The notes under the pieces were generated by a model, which saw only the letters and a program-made list of their open reading frames with translations, searched no databases and had not been told where the DNA came from. A stretch of DNA of 64,000 nt from Maribacter sp. HTCC2170 (GTDB taxonomy: Bacteria; Bacteroidota; Bacteroidia; Flavobacteriales; Flavobacteriaceae), in assembly GCF_000153165.2 (NCBI RefSeq), contig NC_014472.1, forward strand, positions 1,423,501-1,487,500. The letters run 5' to 3'. This document shows, piece by piece, positions 52,946 through 61,546 of the stretch (position 1 is its first letter; each line of letters begins with the position of its first letter). The position numbers and the translations under genes were made by a program.

Positions 52946-53046
52946 AAAGTGACATTAATGTAAAAAAGGCGGACTTTCTAGTTATACCGACACTTCATTT
53001 AACATGGAAAACAAAAAATAAAGGCGGTTGTGATAATCCATTCTTT

Positions 53047-53065
53047 TACGCCCGTTCAGGGCGTA
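53047..53065. other. Hairpin in the 366-bp gap 52946-53311
   Basis: TACGCCC-GTTCA-GGGCGTA: a perfect 7-bp stem around a 5-nt loop. No T-run follows on the plus strand. The rest of the gap shows no ORF or promoter of the consensus form. Confidence 0.5.
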
Positions 53066-53311
53066 TACTAACGCAATTGGTCAGTGTATGAATGTAGTTG
53101 CTGCTGTTTTTTGAATCTGTAAAAAAAGAACTGGTGGATTTGCTTGCAGAATAATATACACTGAAGCCTTGGGATTCTGTTTCTTTTCCTCCGGAATCTG
53201 CCTAAAAATGAGTATGAGCCTATGGTCCTTGTTTAAGAAGGAACATATACCTGGAACCTTGAACGTTCCTTGACATCCTCCTGATTTTTCAGCAATCTTA
53301 ATATAATTATC

Positions 53312-54406
53312 ATGAAAACAAAACTAGTAGTAACTGTATTTCTTACATCCTTATTATTTTTATATGGGTGTTCGCAAAATGAAGACAATGTTCAAGAGAC
53401 ACAATCGAAATCTCAAGATTTGACTAAAGTCAAGGGCAAATCCGCATCAAAGGGCTCATCTGAAATTCACCGGAGATATCCAAAAGAACAAGCAGAGGTC
53501 TTAGCAACTTTTGGGGCCATTGCAACAAATATTACACTCGGAGCAGGACTTGGACCTAATTCCGACTTTATGGACCAACTTATCTCTTTTCATGCCTATG
53601 ACGATAATTTTGTTGAATTCAATAATGGACTATCTTACGATAGTGCGGGTAATGAAGCTAATGAACGTGCGCTTTTTGGTACTATAGTAGACCCAGGAGG
53701 AGTTCAAAAATTTGCAGCTGTTCCTGGAACTTTGAAAGTTGCTGTTTATTTTGGAAATGTAGCTAATTTGACTTTTATCTCAGATTTTGAACTGATGATA
53801 GGTGGAAATTTACATAAAGTCAACAATCTAATTACTTTATTATTTGTTAAAACAAATGGTGAATGGAAAATGAACCACGAACATCATTCTCCCGTCAATG
53901 TTGAAGAAGCAATAGAGAGCTCAACTGGATCCAACCCTTCTGTTCCTGATTTTGGTTCAGAAGCGCAGCAAGAGGTCTTAACAACTTTCGGAGCTATTGC
54001 ACAAACTATAATAGACGGAGCCGGAAAAGGATATGATAGCGAATATATGGACAAGCTGATTTCTTTTCATGCCTATGGAAAGAAGTTTGTTGAATTCAAT
54101 AATGGAGAATCTTTTGATAGTGCGGGCAATGAACATAACGAACGTACTTTATTTGGCGAAGTAGTGTCTAATGTTCAATACTTTAACGCTGCCCCTGGAA
54201 CTTTGAAAGTTGCTGTATATAATGGGAATGTTGCTAATTTAACCTTTCTCTCAGATTTTATACTGGATTTTAATGACGGGACAACAGGTTTTAGAGTCAA
54301 TAATCTAATTACATTATTATTTGTTGAAGTAAAGGGTGAATGGAAATTGGTACACGAACATCATTCTGATTATAAAGGCCAAATCGATTGGCCATACCCT
54401 CTCTAG
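53312..54406 (+). CDS. Lipoprotein with two tandem NTF2/SnoaL-like domains
   Basis: 364 residues. Lipobox LFLYGC (Cys20), followed by a Ser/Lys-rich linker. Two copies of an NTF2-like domain occur at about 57-202 and 218-355. The shared landmarks are FGAIA, LISFHAY, FVEFNNG, SAGNE-x-NER, LKVAVY, GNVANLTF-x-SDF and VNNLITLLFV-x-x-x-GEWK-x-x-HEHHS. The single-domain gene at 52457 shares all of these, so a domain duplication arose within this gene or was transferred to it. The function is unknown. The next feature downstream is a strong terminator. Confidence 0.88.
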   Translation: MKTKLVVTVFLTSLLFLYGCSQNEDNVQETQSKSQDLTKVKGKSASKGSSEIHRRYPKEQAEVLATFGAIATNITLGAGLGPNSDFMDQLISFHAYDDNFVEFNNGLSYDSAGNEANERALFGTIVDPGGVQKFAAVPGTLKVAVYFGNVANLTFISDFELMIGGNLHKVNNLITLLFVKTNGEWKMNHEHHSPVNVEEAIESSTGSNPSVPDFGSEAQQEVLTTFGAIAQTIIDGAGKGYDSEYMDKLISFHAYGKKFVEFNNGESFDSAGNEHNERTLFGEVVSNVQYFNAAPGTLKVAVYNGNVANLTFLSDFILDFNDGTTGFRVNNLITLLFVEVKGEWKLVHEHHSDYKGQIDWPYPL

Positions 54407-54424
54407 ACTCAAATTTTTAAACAC

Positions 54425-54460
54425 AAAAAAGCGCAAATTAATCTCTTGCGCTTTTTTTGG
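54425..54460 (+). terminator. Rho-independent terminator after two-domain lipoprotein gene
   Basis: GCGCAA (54431-54436) pairs with TTGCGC (54446-54451), followed by seven T; an A-run precedes it. Confidence 0.85.
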
Positions 54461-54641
54461 TTACATACTAATTTCACTATAAGAATAAAAAAGTAATTAT
54501 AAATTCAGCTGCTCTAATCTACTATCATTCTATACCAAAAGAAATTAATTGTAGAGGGCATATGTCATAAGAGTGTGCAGTACTGATCCTTGTCATTGCC
54601 GACCGTAGAAAAACACGATAGTTTTATTGGTATAAACAGAA

Positions 54642-54654
54642 GGGGCTATGCCCC
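54642..54654. other. GC hairpin 21 bp upstream of lipocalin-like gene
   Basis: GGGGC-TAT-GCCCC, in a 269-bp AT-rich spacer that otherwise contains only the terminator. A candidate 5' UTR hairpin of the gene at 54676. Confidence 0.4.
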
Positions 54655-54675
54655 CCTCTTCAAAAATTTATCGCT

Positions 54676-55158
54676 ATGAAAACGTACCTACCACTCTTTT
54701 TGCTCGCTTTGATTTCCCTGACTTTCTCCTGTACTAAGGATGATGATCCCGAAGACCTACTCACCAAAGACGGTAAGTTCCCAATCAGCGAACTCGCTGG
54801 AACCTGGGAGGCCACAAAAGCCCAATTTAGTGTAAGCTCCGTATCAGTAGACGTGGTCGAAGACGGCGGTACAGCCAGCATGACTGTACAATCTAATGGA
54901 AAGTTTGTTTTGACCATAAATCCCTTGGACCGCAATGCATATACTGTAAGTGGGGAACTGTTCTGGGAAGAATGGCAAGAAACCTACTACTTTGCAATTG
55001 TCTGGGATGATTATCCTGATGATTGGGATACCTACGGCCATACTTTTGATGGGACAACCCTATCCTTTAACGGGGGCACCGATAACGGAGAATATGACTT
55101 TAACAATGACGGGAATTCGGTGTCGTGCTCCATTCATTTCATTTTCACTCGTTCCTAA
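54676..55158 (+). CDS. Lipocalin-like lipoprotein
   Basis: 160 residues with a lipobox in ISLTFSC. After an acidic linker (TKDDDPEDL) comes a beta-rich domain starting LAGTWEATKAQF, the G-x-W motif of lipocalin-like domains in Bacteroidota. VQSNGKFVLTI, FAIVWDDYPDDWDTYG, and the final CSIHFIFTRS follow. One internal Cys near the end. A surface or periplasmic binding role is likely, with an unknown ligand. It is preceded by a hairpin and a 269-bp gap, so it is probably its own unit. Confidence 0.78.
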   Translation: MKTYLPLFLLALISLTFSCTKDDDPEDLLTKDGKFPISELAGTWEATKAQFSVSSVSVDVVEDGGTASMTVQSNGKFVLTINPLDRNAYTVSGELFWEEWQETYYFAIVWDDYPDDWDTYGHTFDGTTLSFNGGTDNGEYDFNNDGNSVSCSIHFIFTRS

Positions 55159-55304
55159 GGTTTCTCGACACTCCTAATCATAGTTGATACGATTACGAAT
55201 GGTGCCATCTGCGCTATGAATGATCACATTGGCCTTATATTTTCGAACAAGAATATATGATGGTGGATTTCTAGCCTATATTTACACTCCTAATTGGATC
55301 AATC

Positions 55305-55784
55305 ATGGAGCATTTTACTTTGGCGCGGGTCATTCACGTTATCGCCGTCGTCTTATGGATCGGTGGGGTAAGTATGGTGACCACCGTAATCATCCCTGCC
55401 GTAAAAAAAATGAAATCCAAAGAGGAGCAATTAAAGACTTTTGAACAAATTGAGGGCAGGTTTGCGCTACAAGCCAAAATCACTACCGTTTTAACAGGTC
55501 TCTCAGGATTTTATATGCTTTACGTTCTCGATGCTTGGGATAGGTATTTGGATTTTAAATTCTGGTGGATCCATGCCATGACCTTGGTCTGGATACTCTT
55601 CACCATCGTATTGTTCATCCTAGAACCGCTGGTGCTACATAAATTATTCAGAAAATATGGGAATGAAAACCCAGGGCGCACATTTGCCATCATGCACAGG
55701 GCACACTGGATATTATTGATACTTAGTTTAATTACCACAGCCGGAGCAGTTGCTGGTAGCCATGGCTGGTTATGGGTGAACTAA
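55305..55784 (+). CDS. CopD-like small membrane protein
   Basis: 159 residues with four hydrophobic helices: VIHVIAVVLWIGGVSMVTTVI, ITTVLTGLSGFYMLYVL, WWIHAMTLVWILFTIVLFI and AHWILLILSLITTAGAVAG. His residues occur near the helix starts (LARVIHVIAVVLWIGG, WWIHAMTL, MHRAHW), as in CopD or DUF2269-type membrane proteins that bind metals or hemes. The family is not certain. The stop lies 5 bp before the convergent stop of pepP. Confidence 0.75.
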   Translation: MEHFTLARVIHVIAVVLWIGGVSMVTTVIIPAVKKMKSKEEQLKTFEQIEGRFALQAKITTVLTGLSGFYMLYVLDAWDRYLDFKFWWIHAMTLVWILFTIVLFILEPLVLHKLFRKYGNENPGRTFAIMHRAHWILLILSLITTAGAVAGSHGWLWVN

Positions 55785-55789
55785 ACAGG

Positions 55790-57085
55790 CTATGCCTGCT
55801 GCATCAAGTCCTCGATTTCTTCTATTTCAATAGGAATATTGGCCATTAGGTTGAATGGTTCTCCTTTTTCCTGGATCACCACATCATCTTCTAAACGAAC
55901 ACCCATATGCTCAGCAGGGATATAGATTCCCGGTTCTACCGTAAAAACCATATTGGCTTTCATAGGGGTTTTGAGTTCTCCATAATCATGGGTATTCAAT
56001 CCAATATGATGGCTCGTGCCATGCATAAAGTACTTTTTATAGGCTGGCCAATCCTTATCCTCGTTCTGGACATCGGCCTTGTCCAACAAACCTAAATCCA
56101 ATAATTCTGAGGTCATGATCTTACCTACCTCTTTATGGTATTCTGCCCAAATGGTTCCGGGAACCAATAGCTTGGTCGCTTCGTTCTTTACCTTTAATAC
56201 CGATTGGTACACAGCTCTTTGTCGCTTGGTAAAGCTACCATTTACAGGGATGGTACGGGTTAGGTCACTGGAATAATTGGCATATTCAGCAGCGACATCC
56301 ATCAACAACATATCGCCATCTTTACATTGTAAATTGTTCTCTATATAGTGCAACACATTGGCATTGCCCCCAGATGCAATTATGGGTGTATAGGCAAAAC
56401 CCTTTGAACGATTACGTACAAACTCGTGCAACAATTCCGCCTCGATCTCATATTCCCAAACTCCCGGTTTAACAAATCCCAATAATCTTCGAAATCCTTT
56501 TTCGGTGATATCACATGCATTTTGCATCAATGCAATTTCCTCAGGCTCTTTGACCCCACGAATTTCCTGCATGATCGGGAAACTTTTGGCCGGTTGGTGC
56601 GCTGGGAATTTTTGTTTGCAATCCAAGATAAAACGGTCTTCCCTTGTTTGGGTGGTTACCGCTTGCCGGTAATGTTCATTGGTATTGAAATAAATGGTGG
56701 ATACCTCAGTCATTAAATCGAAGAAAACCTTGTCAAAATCGGTCAACCAATAAATAGTCTCTATCCCCGAGACTTCGGTCGCTTTTTCTTTGGTCAATTT
56801 TGGGCCTTCCCATACCGCAATATGGTCGTTGGTCTCGCGAACGAACAAAATTTCCCGGTGCTTTTTATCCATCGCATCAGGAAACAATACTAAAATGGTT
56901 TCCTCCTGATCGGCACCACTTAAATAAAAAATATCGCGATGCTGTTCAAAATCTAAAGTAGAATCTGCACCTACCGGATAAATATCGTTGGAATTGAAGA
57001 CCGCAATGCTCGATGGCATCATTTTAGACATAAATTTTTTGCGGTTCTTAATGAAGAGTTGACTGCTAATCTGTTCGTATTTCAT
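55790..57085 (-). CDS. pepP: Xaa-Pro aminopeptidase
   Basis: A 431-residue aminopeptidase P that removes N-terminal residues before Pro. The N-terminal creatinase-like domain contains IAVFNSNDIYPVGADSTLDFEQHRDIFYLSG. The C-terminal pita-bread domain has all metal ligands: LLMDVAAEYANYSSDLTRTIP, MHGTSHHIGLNTHD, FTVEPGIYIP and VRLEDDVVI. No signal peptide, so cytosolic. Nothing in the surroundings links it to a pathway; it faces the CopD-like gene. Confidence 0.94.
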   Translation of the reverse strand: MKYEQISSQLFIKNRKKFMSKMMPSSIAVFNSNDIYPVGADSTLDFEQHRDIFYLSGADQEETILVLFPDAMDKKHREILFVRETNDHIAVWEGPKLTKEKATEVSGIETIYWLTDFDKVFFDLMTEVSTIYFNTNEHYRQAVTTQTREDRFILDCKQKFPAHQPAKSFPIMQEIRGVKEPEEIALMQNACDITEKGFRRLLGFVKPGVWEYEIEAELLHEFVRNRSKGFAYTPIIASGGNANVLHYIENNLQCKDGDMLLMDVAAEYANYSSDLTRTIPVNGSFTKRQRAVYQSVLKVKNEATKLLVPGTIWAEYHKEVGKIMTSELLDLGLLDKADVQNEDKDWPAYKKYFMHGTSHHIGLNTHDYGELKTPMKANMVFTVEPGIYIPAEHMGVRLEDDVVIQEKGEPFNLMANIPIEIEEIEDLMQQA

Positions 57086-57169
57086 ATCACTATTTATAAA
57101 GGATAAATTTAATAATTAGATATTTGAAAGGGTCAATTTCTGAATTTAATTATCTTAGTGAATGCAACT

Positions 57170-57177
57170 TATCTTTG
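57170..57177 (+). promoter_or_regulatory. -7 box upstream of second VPS10-like gene
   Basis: TATCTTTG (TAnnTTTG), 62 bp before the ATG at 57240. No TTG at ideal spacing. Confidence 0.35.
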
Positions 57178-57239
57178 AATTTCCCCGATTCATTCAAATA
57201 GCAACCAATTAAAGGAATTTTTCTGCAGACAACCACCAT

Positions 57240-60200
57240 ATGAAATCAAAACTATTCACCCTTTGCCTTCTCTTTTTAGTAACATTTTCCAACAACGCAC
57301 AAACCGATAACGAAGTTTTTAAAAACCTGAAATTCCGATTTATTGGTCCAGAAGGCAATAGGACCATAGCCATAGCCGCAGTGCCAGGCGACAATATGAT
57401 CAGTTATGTTGGGGCTGCATCCGGTGGCCTTTGGAAAACCGAAGATGCCGGGGCCACTTGGAAATCTATTTTTGACGACCAAGATGTTTCCTCTGTTGGG
57501 TCTGTGGCCATAACCCCCTCTAATCCTGATATTGTTTGGGTAGGAACGGGCGAAACCTTTGTAATCAGGCCAGCGCATGCCATGGGTGATGGTATTTACA
57601 AGTCAGAGGACGCAGGTAAGACCTGGAAAAATATGGGTCTTGAAAAAACTGGGCGAATTGGTCGTGTTATTGTACACCCTACAAATCCCGATATCGTCTA
57701 TGCCGCGGCATTGGGTCACACGTACGGACCTCAACAAGAACGTGGTATCTATAAAACAACCGATGGTGGTAAAAACTGGAAACGAATTCTATTCGTCGAT
57801 GAAAATACGGGTGCTGCGGATATTGGTTTAGATCCCCAAAATCCGGATCGCCTTTTAGTCGGCATGTGGTCTATTCATATAAATACCTGGGGATTACGCA
57901 GTGGTGGTCCTGGCGGAGGAATTTATCGCTCTTTGGATGGTGGTGATTCTTGGGAAGCCCTATCCAAAAATGGGCTGCCAGGAGGAAAAAACAATCCCGT
58001 GGGAAAAACCGGAATAGCCATTTCGCATTCCAATCCCAATGTGGTATATGCTTTGTTTGAAATTGATAGTCCGGCTTTATATAAGTCCGAGGATTTTGGT
58101 GAAAGCTGGACCTTACAGACACGTAATCACGATATTAATGAGCGTGCCCCGTATTATACCCGAATGGCGGTTTCTACGGCTGATCCCAACGAGGTTTATT
58201 TTGCCAACGTAAAATTCAGCACCTCAAAAGATGGTGGTAAAACGATAAAAGGCGGTTATAAGGCAGGAGGGGATAATCATGATATTTGGGTAGACCCTAC
58301 CAATGCAGATCGCATAATGGTCGCGCACGATGGTGGTGCCAGTATAAGTTTGAACCATGGTAAAACTTTTCAAAGAATAGTGCTCCCCATTGCCCAGATG
58401 TATCATGTTTCTGTTGATGATCAAATACCCTATAATGTCTACGGTAACCGTCAGGACGGGTATTCCTATAAAGGCCCCAGCAATAGCCTACAAGGTTATA
58501 TACCGATTGGTCTTTGGGAAGGCGTAGGTGGCTGTGAGAGCGGGTTTGCGCAACCCGACCCGTTTGACAATGATATAATTTGGTCCGGATGTTATGATGG
58601 TGGACTCGAGAGATTCAATGCCAAAACAGGGCATGCGCAAGATGTTCGGGTTTGGCCAGAAGCTGGTTACGGTTGGGCACCTGCGGATATGAAATACAGA
58701 TGGTATTGGTATTTTCCGCTTGAGTTTTCAAACCATGTAAAGCATCGTGTTTATGTAGGTAGCCAATTTGTACATAAAACTGACGATAATGGGCAAAGCT
58801 GGCAGGTGATCAGCCCAGATTTGACCTTGAACGACAAATCGCATCAACAGAGTTCTGGCGGTATTGCAACCGACAACCTAATGACCTTTGATGGTTCTAC
58901 CTTGATATCAATTTCAGAATCGACCCTAGAAGAAGGGGTCATTTGGACGGGTAGCAATGATGGCCAAGTACATATTACCCGAGATGGTGGAGAAAATTGG
59001 ACCAATGTGAGTTCAAATATCACGGATCTTCCAAAGTGGAGCACCATATCAAATATAGAAACCTCCCGTTATAAAAAAGGCACTGCTTATATAAGTGTTG
59101 ATTTGCACCAAATGGGTGATTTTGACCCGTATATTTATAAAACTGAGGATTATGGGCAAAGCTGGAAGAAAATCAGTGACAATATCCCGAAGTCCGTTCA
59201 TAGTTTTGTGCACGTGGTTAAAGAAGACCCAAAGCGTGAAGGTATGCTGTATGCCGGGGTTGACAACGGGCTTTACATAAGTCATGATGATGGCGAACAC
59301 TGGATGCGTTTCCGAAACAATTTGCCGCCAGTTCCGGTATACTGGCTCGCAATTCAAGAACGGTTTGATGATTTGGTCGTAGGAACCTACGGAAGAGGCT
59401 ATTATATTTTGGATAACATTGCGCCACTGCGAGAGTTTGATTTAGATGCAAAAGATAAACAAGCGCATCTTTTTAGTTTGCGACAGGCTTATAGATTCCA
59501 TGATAAGCAAAGCATAAAGACGGATGGTCCCAGTAATAATTCCGGGAAAAACCCTGGTTATGGGGCAGACATTCACTATTACTTAAAAGACAGTACGGAT
59601 CAAAAGGTGGAAATACAGATATTAAATGCCAATAATGAAATCATAAGAACCTTAAAAGGCAAAAACGATAAGGGCATACATAGAACCATGTGGGATTTGC
59701 GATATGAACCCACTTATAAACCAAAATTAAAATCGACCCCTCCAGGAAGACCATGGGTACAGCTGAAAGGAGAAGGTTGGCGACCATTAGTGACTTGGGA
59801 TTTGGATCTATGGCGCGGACAATTTGGTCCAAAAGCGGTTCCTGGCAATTTCAAGGTAAAACTTGTTATTGGCGAGGAAGAATATGTACGAGATCTGGAA
59901 GTACTCAAAGATCCCGTTTCAGAAGGGTCCTTAGAGAGTATACAGGAACAAGTAGCTTTTTCATTGGAACTGCGTGATGCCATGAACCTTGCGGTTACCA
60001 TGATCAATGATATTGAGGACATTCGTGCCGAACTGAACGAAATCATCCCTGCCTTAAAACGTAAAAGCGATATTAATCACGCAACTGAGTTACGCTCTGT
60101 GGCAGAGGAAATTGTAGGCCATCTTTATGATATTCATTTGACCGGAGCAAGGGAAGATGCCTTTAGATCTCCGATGAAATTATACGGTAGACTAAGCGCT

Positions 60201-60401
60201 TTGGCAAGCGATATTGGCGGACATGGAATAGACTTTAAACCCACCGATCAGCAACGCGATGTGTATGCAATCTTTAACAAACGATTGGAAAATGTGAACA
60301 AGAAGTTCAAAACCTTTATGAAGGTAGAGGTGAAAAAGCTTAATTCCCAATTGAAAAAAAGCAAGCTGCAGATCCAATTGGACAAAAAAATTAAATCGTA
60401 A
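57240..60401 (+). CDS. Exported VPS10/BNR-repeat beta-propeller protein (paralogue)
   Basis: 1053 residues. Signal peptide LFTLCLLFLVTFSNNAQ. The propeller region starts FRFIGPEGNRTIAIAAVPGD and contains many Asp-box blades (TEDAGATW, KTTDGGKNW, SLDGGDSW, TRDGGENW). It keeps the landmarks NPDIVWVGTGE, QERGIYKTTDGGKNW and DNHDIWVDP, each with a counterpart in the protein at 2063. The C-terminal ~270 residues hold a beta domain (PTYKPKLKSTPPGRPW) and a helical tail. Paired, distantly placed copies suggest a paralogous family. The biochemical role is unknown; sialidase-type hydrolase activity is unproven. Confidence 0.88.
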   Translation: MKSKLFTLCLLFLVTFSNNAQTDNEVFKNLKFRFIGPEGNRTIAIAAVPGDNMISYVGAASGGLWKTEDAGATWKSIFDDQDVSSVGSVAITPSNPDIVWVGTGETFVIRPAHAMGDGIYKSEDAGKTWKNMGLEKTGRIGRVIVHPTNPDIVYAAALGHTYGPQQERGIYKTTDGGKNWKRILFVDENTGAADIGLDPQNPDRLLVGMWSIHINTWGLRSGGPGGGIYRSLDGGDSWEALSKNGLPGGKNNPVGKTGIAISHSNPNVVYALFEIDSPALYKSEDFGESWTLQTRNHDINERAPYYTRMAVSTADPNEVYFANVKFSTSKDGGKTIKGGYKAGGDNHDIWVDPTNADRIMVAHDGGASISLNHGKTFQRIVLPIAQMYHVSVDDQIPYNVYGNRQDGYSYKGPSNSLQGYIPIGLWEGVGGCESGFAQPDPFDNDIIWSGCYDGGLERFNAKTGHAQDVRVWPEAGYGWAPADMKYRWYWYFPLEFSNHVKHRVYVGSQFVHKTDDNGQSWQVISPDLTLNDKSHQQSSGGIATDNLMTFDGSTLISISESTLEEGVIWTGSNDGQVHITRDGGENWTNVSSNITDLPKWSTISNIETSRYKKGTAYISVDLHQMGDFDPYIYKTEDYGQSWKKISDNIPKSVHSFVHVVKEDPKREGMLYAGVDNGLYISHDDGEHWMRFRNNLPPVPVYWLAIQERFDDLVVGTYGRGYYILDNIAPLREFDLDAKDKQAHLFSLRQAYRFHDKQSIKTDGPSNNSGKNPGYGADIHYYLKDSTDQKVEIQILNANNEIIRTLKGKNDKGIHRTMWDLRYEPTYKPKLKSTPPGRPWVQLKGEGWRPLVTWDLDLWRGQFGPKAVPGNFKVKLVIGEEEYVRDLEVLKDPVSEGSLESIQEQVAFSLELRDAMNLAVTMINDIEDIRAELNEIIPALKRKSDINHATELRSVAEEIVGHLYDIHLTGAREDAFRSPMKLYGRLSALASDIGGHGIDFKPTDQQRDVYAIFNKRLENVNKKFKTFMKVEVKKLNSQLKKSKLQIQLDKKIKS

Positions 60402-60409
60402 CCAATAGA

Positions 60410-60979
60410 TTATTTTATTACACCAAACTCTTGAAGGTCTTTTGCTTTCATTTTAATGATATTCACATCCATAGTTATTGGGGTAAGGGGTTCGTCTATT
60501 GAATCCCTTGGGCTGTTAACGATAGCATCGACGACACCCATCCCTTTTATCACTTTTCCATAAACGGTATAGTCGCCATCCAAACGATGCTCCCCTTTCT
60601 TATTGTGTACAATATAAAACTGACATCGTGCCGATAGCTTATCAGGGTTACCATCCCTACCAGCACCAAAGGCACCATATTCATGTAAAAGTTTATCGTT
60701 GAATTCTGGCTCCAACAAATATTCCGGGTCATTAAAACCCTCAGGAGTATCTGGGCAACCTCCTTGGGCAACAAAATCTGGAATAACCCTATTAAAAGTG
60801 AGGGAGTCCCAATAACCGTCATTTGCCAGTTGAACAAAGCTATTCTTATGATTTGGGGTTTCTTCATAAAGCCAAACCAGTATTTCACCCTTTGGAGTAT
60901 CTATCTGCCCTACGTCATACATCTTTTCAGAAGAGCAGTTTGACAATAAAAAAACGATGGGAATCAATAACTTATACAT
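60410..60979 (-). CDS. Cyclophilin-type peptidyl-prolyl isomerase lipoprotein
   Basis: 189 residues. Lipobox VFLLSNC places it in the envelope. Cyclophilin domain: GEILVWLYEETPNHKNSFVQLANDGYWDSLTFNRVIPDFVAQGGCPDTP holds the catalytic Arg/Phe region (FNRVIPDFVAQGG). ARCQFYIVHNKKGEHRLDGDYTVYGKVIKGMGVVDAI is the C-terminal half. It helps fold periplasmic proteins. The gene is convergent with the VPS10-like gene, with a 9-bp gap. A terminator for the upstream Gly-rich gene lies between. Confidence 0.92.
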   Translation of the reverse strand: MYKLLIPIVFLLSNCSSEKMYDVGQIDTPKGEILVWLYEETPNHKNSFVQLANDGYWDSLTFNRVIPDFVAQGGCPDTPEGFNDPEYLLEPEFNDKLLHEYGAFGAGRDGNPDKLSARCQFYIVHNKKGEHRLDGDYTVYGKVIKGMGVVDAIVNSPRDSIDEPLTPITMDVNIIKMKAKDLQEFGVIK

Positions 60980-61003
60980 GTGATGATTTCTTTTCAGGAA
61001 AGA

Positions 61004-61034
61004 TAAAAAAAAGAGGCCAAATTGACTTAGCCTC
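61004..61034 (-). terminator. Terminator of the small Gly-rich gene
   Basis: Minus strand: GAGGC (61034-61030) pairs with GCCTC (61017-61013), then eight T. It ends the gene whose stop is at 61064. Confidence 0.7.
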
Positions 61035-61063
61035 CTTCCTTGATTTAAGTTGGTTAATTTACT

Positions 61064-61348
61064 TTATTTAGCCATGGCTTTTTTAATAACACCTATAATT
61101 GCCATTAAAACACCACCACCAACACCACCGCCAGCAACACTACCTAAAATTCCTGCTATGTCCATTCCTCCAGCATCAACGTCCATTCCAAGCATGCCTA
61201 GAAGTTGACCTCCCAATCCACCACCTAGAATACCAACAATTGAATTTCCTAGGGTACCCAAGGACATATTCTTTAATAACTTTCCAGCTACATTGCCCCC
61301 AAGGGCACCTGAAACCAGTTGAATAATTAACGGTAAATACTCTTCCAT
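61064..61348 (-). CDS. Small Gly-rich hydrophobic protein
   Basis: 94 residues, with repeated Gly-rich hydrophobic stretches: VSGALGGNVAGKLLKN, VGILGGGLGGQLLGMLGM, AGILGSVAGGGVGGGVLMAIIGVI. The C-terminus ends KKAMAK. The Gly spacing is typical of small membrane-inserting or glycine-zipper proteins. It starts MEEYLPLIIQLVSG. I recognise the type but no function. It is followed by a clear terminator, so it is a single-gene unit. Confidence 0.75.
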   Translation of the reverse strand: MEEYLPLIIQLVSGALGGNVAGKLLKNMSLGTLGNSIVGILGGGLGGQLLGMLGMDVDAGGMDIAGILGSVAGGGVGGGVLMAIIGVIKKAMAK

Positions 61349-61493
61349 TTTTAAAATGATTTAGTTGATTATAATCATAAATTTAACAAAATATTGCACA
61401 TATATTCATTTTACAAGTTAATTATTGCTGATTTGTAATTTTTAAACTCTTTTTTATAACGATTTGAAAATCAAGGAAAACACCAGTGAAACC

Positions 61494-61524
61494 TTGTAAA
61501 TTGAAGTATGATACCTTATTTTTA
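61494..61524 (+). promoter_or_regulatory. Candidate promoter of the ThuA gene
   Basis: TTG (61494-61496), 20-nt spacer, TATTTTTA (61517-61524): 7 of 8 in the -7 box; the ATG is 22 bp further on. Confidence 0.35.
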
Positions 61525-61546
61525 ATGACAGTTAAATTCTTATAAA

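Noticed and set aside
55220-55444. 75-codon ORF in the lipocalin-CopD spacer
   Set aside because: Out of frame with the supported CopD-like gene, mostly overlapping it, with no family resemblance.
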